From: Diaphorobacter sp. HDW4B
GTDB taxonomy: Bacteria; Pseudomonadota; Gammaproteobacteria; Burkholderiales; Burkholderiaceae_C
Reading direction: 5' to 3'
NCBI RefSeq assembly: GCF_011305535.1
Contig: NZ_CP049905.1
Coordinates: 868,001-932,000, forward strand
DNA length: 64,000 bases
The translations under genes and the position numbers were made by a program. Of this stretch, positions 61,815-64,000 are shown one piece after another. Each line of letters starts with the position of its first letter. Position 1 is the first letter of the stretch. Under the pieces are notes generated by a model, which searched no databases, was not told the origin of the DNA, and worked only from the letters and a program-made list of their open reading frames with translations.

Positions 61815-62615
61815 TCACTGTTTCTGCTTGCGCGTCCAGCCCGCGTAATCGGGATGCTCGCGCAGGGTGCGGAAGCAGAATCCGCGTTCCTTCAGGCCCT
61901 TGATCAAAGGCTCCAACACGGCGGGAGCCCAAGGGTCCTGACGCGACCAGATGCCCAGATGCGCGAGCAGGATGTCGCCCTTGCGTATGCTCACAAGCGC
62001 CTGATCCAGCAGACGCTGGTTGCTGTATTTTTCGCTGGGCAGCTCGTCACCCAGAAAACCCGCTGGAGCCCAACCCACATGCGCGTAGCCGCAAGCTTTT
62101 GCTGCAGCCAGCAGGCGCGGTGAGGTCTTGCCTCCAGGCGCACGGAACAACGGCAGCGGCTCCTTGCCCGTCATTGCTTGCAATCGTTCTTCGGAGCGAC
62201 CGATTTCTTCGCAATACTGGGCGGAAGTCATCACGAACTGCTCGTCCTTGCGAGGTCCCGCCGAGGGCTTGACCTTGAACGAGACATCCGTCCCCTTCAC
62301 CACATCACCGCGCCAATAGACATGGTCGTAGGTGTGCGAAGCGAACTCATGCCCTTCCGCCGCGCGCGCCTTCCACCAGGGAACCCATTCGGCGTCGAGA
62401 CTCGTACCGTTCGTCTTCGTCGCCTCGTTGGCAGCAAAGAACGTGACATGCACCTGCTCGCGCTTGAGCACGTCCGCAATCAATGGCGCAACGCCCATAT
62501 GACCCGTGTCGAAGGTGAGGTAGACCGGCTTGTCGCAGGCAGGCGGCTGCACTGCCATCGCAGCAGTGGAAGCCGCCAGCAGCAGCGAACAAAAAAGCTT
62601 CAGACGGATGTGCAT
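61815..62615 (-). CDS. Polysaccharide deacetylase-family protein with altered metal motif
   Basis: A 266-residue exported protein with a signal peptide ending AMAV. The NodB-type motifs are VYLTFDTGHMG (motif 1), EFASHTYDH (motif 2, H-x3-H) and FRAPGGK (motif 3). Motif 1 normally reads TFDDG; here the second Asp, a metal ligand, is Thr. The enzyme may bind metal differently (His follows) or have lost activity. The ATG at 62615 fits the leader. It is co-oriented with the propeller protein gene 31 bases upstream. Confidence 0.85.
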   Translation of the reverse strand: MHIRLKLFCSLLLAASTAAMAVQPPACDKPVYLTFDTGHMGVAPLIADVLKREQVHVTFFAANEATKTNGTSLDAEWVPWWKARAAEGHEFASHTYDHVYWRGDVVKGTDVSFKVKPSAGPRKDEQFVMTSAQYCEEIGRSEERLQAMTGKEPLPLFRAPGGKTSPRLLAAAKACGYAHVGWAPAGFLGDELPSEKYSNQRLLDQALVSIRKGDILLAHLGIWSRQDPWAPAVLEPLIKGLKERGFCFRTLREHPDYAGWTRKQKQ

Positions 62616-62646
62616 GAAATGCAAGAGTTCAAGTGCACGCGCCAAT

Positions 62647-63663
62647 TCAGCGCTTGGCGTGATCGAGCGTCCAGACACCGTGCGGCGACTTGCCGACGTT
62701 GACCGAGCGAATCACCTTTTTCTCGTGCGTGTCGATCACCAGCAGCTTGCGGGCCCAGCGTGCCCCCACATAGATGTAGCGGCCATCTGCGGACACATCC
62801 ATGCAATCGGGGCCTCCGGGGGCCGAGTAGCTCTCGACCGCTGTACGGCTTGCCATGTCGATCTTGCTGATCGAATTGGCCACGCGATTGCTCACGTAAA
62901 GATGCTTGCCATCACCAGCCGAACGGAATGCGTGGGCACCCGCGCCTGTGGGAATGATCTGCACGCTGCGTGCTGGCTGCTGGTCGCTGGAGATGTCGAA
63001 CACCTCCACACCCTTTCCGCCAGTGAGGCCGATGAACAGCATCTTGTCGTCTGGCGAACCGTACAGATCTGCCGGCATGGGGCCAGTCTTCACGCGCCAT
63101 TTGATCTTCTGCGTGGCCATGTCGATGGCCACCAGCTCGTCACTGTCCTGCATGGTGGAGTACACCGTGCGGCTCTTGCTGTCGATCCAGAGGTGGCTGG
63201 GAGTCTTCGCCGTGGGCACGCGTTGAACCAAGGTCAGATCCTTGCCGTCCCAACGATAGAAGTCCACGTGATTCAAGCGATTTGCAGCCGTGATGAACCA
63301 CTTCATGTCCGGGCTGAAACGCAGATGGTAGGGGTCGACGATGCCGGTGACCGTGCGCTGCACCTGCGCGGTTTTGGGATCGACGAATGTGAGCGAATCA
63401 CCCAACGCATTGGCAATGACGACCGACTTTTCGTCGGGGGTCAAATACAGATGGTGAGGTTCCTTGCCAGTCGTGATGCGCTGGACTTCGACCCACTTTT
63501 CGGGATCGATGACGCTGACATTCGCGTCCAGGGAATTGAGAACGAAAACAGGCGGAAGACTCGCCTTGGCACCCATCATCGTGAACGCCGCCAGCAGAGC
63601 CAACCCTGCCTTGTGCCAAACCTGATACTTCACAAAAAATCCCTTTATCCGATCCGACAGCAT
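62647..63663 (-). CDS. YncE-like beta-propeller protein
   Basis: A 338-residue exported seven-bladed propeller of the YncE/YVTN family. After a signal-like stretch (about residues 12-35, ending MMGAKAS) come repeats such as VFVLNSLDANVSVIDPE, HHLYLTPDEKSVVIANALGD, YHLRFSPDMKWFITAANR and GRYIYVGARWARKLLVIDT. Such proteins can be periplasmic scaffolds or bind DNA or ligands; no reaction can be given. It precedes the deacetylase gene. Confidence 0.85.
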   Translation of the reverse strand: MLSDRIKGFFVKYQVWHKAGLALLAAFTMMGAKASLPPVFVLNSLDANVSVIDPEKWVEVQRITTGKEPHHLYLTPDEKSVVIANALGDSLTFVDPKTAQVQRTVTGIVDPYHLRFSPDMKWFITAANRLNHVDFYRWDGKDLTLVQRVPTAKTPSHLWIDSKSRTVYSTMQDSDELVAIDMATQKIKWRVKTGPMPADLYGSPDDKMLFIGLTGGKGVEVFDISSDQQPARSVQIIPTGAGAHAFRSAGDGKHLYVSNRVANSISKIDMASRTAVESYSAPGGPDCMDVSADGRYIYVGARWARKLLVIDTHEKKVIRSVNVGKSPHGVWTLDHAKR

Positions 63664-63763
63664 GGGCCTCTCACATGGTGTGACGGCCCCAATACCACTG
63701 TCGACAAGGCTCGCAGTGTAAGCGGGCTTGAAGCGTTTATCGGCGGATGACCGTGATCTGCAA

Positions 63764-64000
63764 TCAGGATGTTGCGGTCAACTGACTAAGCTCACCGATG
63801 GTCAACCAACGCCACTTTCCCGGCTCCAGATCACCCGGCAAACCAAGCGTGCCGATGCGTGAGCGGTGCAGTCCTTCCACACGGTTGCCCACCGCCGCCA
63901 CCATCCGCTTGACCTGGTGATACTTGCCCTCGGTCAGGGTCAATTTGAAGGTGTGCAACCCCGTCTGCTCACATGCAGCTGCGCGCACATTCTCGTTCTC
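63764..64000 (-). CDS. rsuA: 16S rRNA pseudouridine synthase (RsuA family), C-terminal part
   Basis: The last 78 residues of a RsuA/RluB/E/F-family pseudouridine synthase; the rest lies beyond the right edge. LTLTEGKYHQVKRMVAAVGNRVEGLHRSRIG (in parts) is the conserved C-terminal block with the K-x-x-Q-V-K/R-R-M motif. GLPGDLEPGKWRWLT fits RsuA, which modifies U516 of 16S rRNA, but RluE/F-type members look alike here, so the exact member is open. Confidence 0.8.
   Translation of the reverse strand, partial: ENENVRAAACEQTGLHTFKLTLTEGKYHQVKRMVAAVGNRVEGLHRSRIGTLGLPGDLEPGKWRWLTIGELSQLTATS

Noticed and set aside
1-64000. tRNA or rRNA genes
   Set aside because: I saw no tRNA-like cloverleaf with a GGTTCGA-type loop in the gaps and no rRNA sequence; a tRNAscan run would confirm.

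Overview
The window looks like a chromosomal piece of a GC-rich betaproteobacterium of the Comamonadaceae (Comamonas/Delftia/Acidovorax type). The basis is an Anr/FNR-controlled ccoNOQP oxidase cluster, several stand-alone TctC ('Bug') binding proteins, an mhp phenylpropionate cluster, hopanoid genes hpnD/hpnE, and GC-rich palindromic intergenic repeats of a kind I associate with this family. The assignment comes from gene content and protein resemblance, not from a search.

Layout. 1-8.5 kb (minus strand): a cobalamin riboswitch leads a tightly coupled operon, btuB-cobU-btuF-btuC-btuD-btuR-cbiB-cobC-cobQ, for B12 and cobinamide uptake and late B12 assembly; cobQ runs off the left edge. 8.5-9.4 kb (plus): a ZapB-like small protein, zapA and a 6S RNA with terminator. 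9.4-21.5 kb: the microaerobic respiration block, with safE-like gene, hemN, fnr, a small membrane protein, ccoH, ccoG, ccoP, ccoQ, ccoO, ccoN, ccoS, ccoI and a universal stress protein. Three FNR boxes lie in it.

21.6-31.2 kb: a PaiB-like protein, then two malonyl-CoA gene sets. The first is matB, a CoA-transferase, a TctC protein and a crotonase, divergent from a GntR regulator. The second is another TctC protein, malonyl-CoA decarboxylase (matA) and a GntR regulator (matR). 31.3-37.9 kb: mhpR divergent from mhpA-mhpB-mhpD-tctC-mhpC for 3-(3-hydroxyphenyl)propionate breakdown. 37.9-38.4 kb: a gene-free nested inverted repeat. 38.5-40.6 kb: hpnD-hpnE.

40.6-47.1 kb: housekeeping genes (YihY-type membrane protein, DUF2069 protein, FAD-linked oxidase, lipoprotein, thyA, folA, xthA). 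47.1-49.6 kb: a three-gene ECF sigma module with a non-classical anti-sigma candidate. 49.7-53.7 kb: an Asp/Glu racemase-fold protein, an amino-acid binding protein and a class III aminotransferase, divergent from an RpiR regulator across a set of repeats spaced exactly 29 bp apart. 53.8-58.9 kb: ntrC-ntrB, a DUF4124 protein and glnA with a sigma-54 promoter and NtrC sites. 58.9-64 kb: a CinA-like protein, an EI24-family membrane protein, a sterol desaturase family protein, an unusual polysaccharide deacetylase, a YncE-like propeller and the C-terminal end of a RsuA-type pseudouridine synthase.

Most of the window is recognisable biology. The items I would look at first are the 29-bp-phased repeats at the RpiR regulator, the three GATATATC sites around the malonyl-CoA cluster and its crotonase with replaced catalytic residues, the ECF sigma module, the nested palindromic element near 38 kb, and the deacetylase with a substituted metal-ligand motif.
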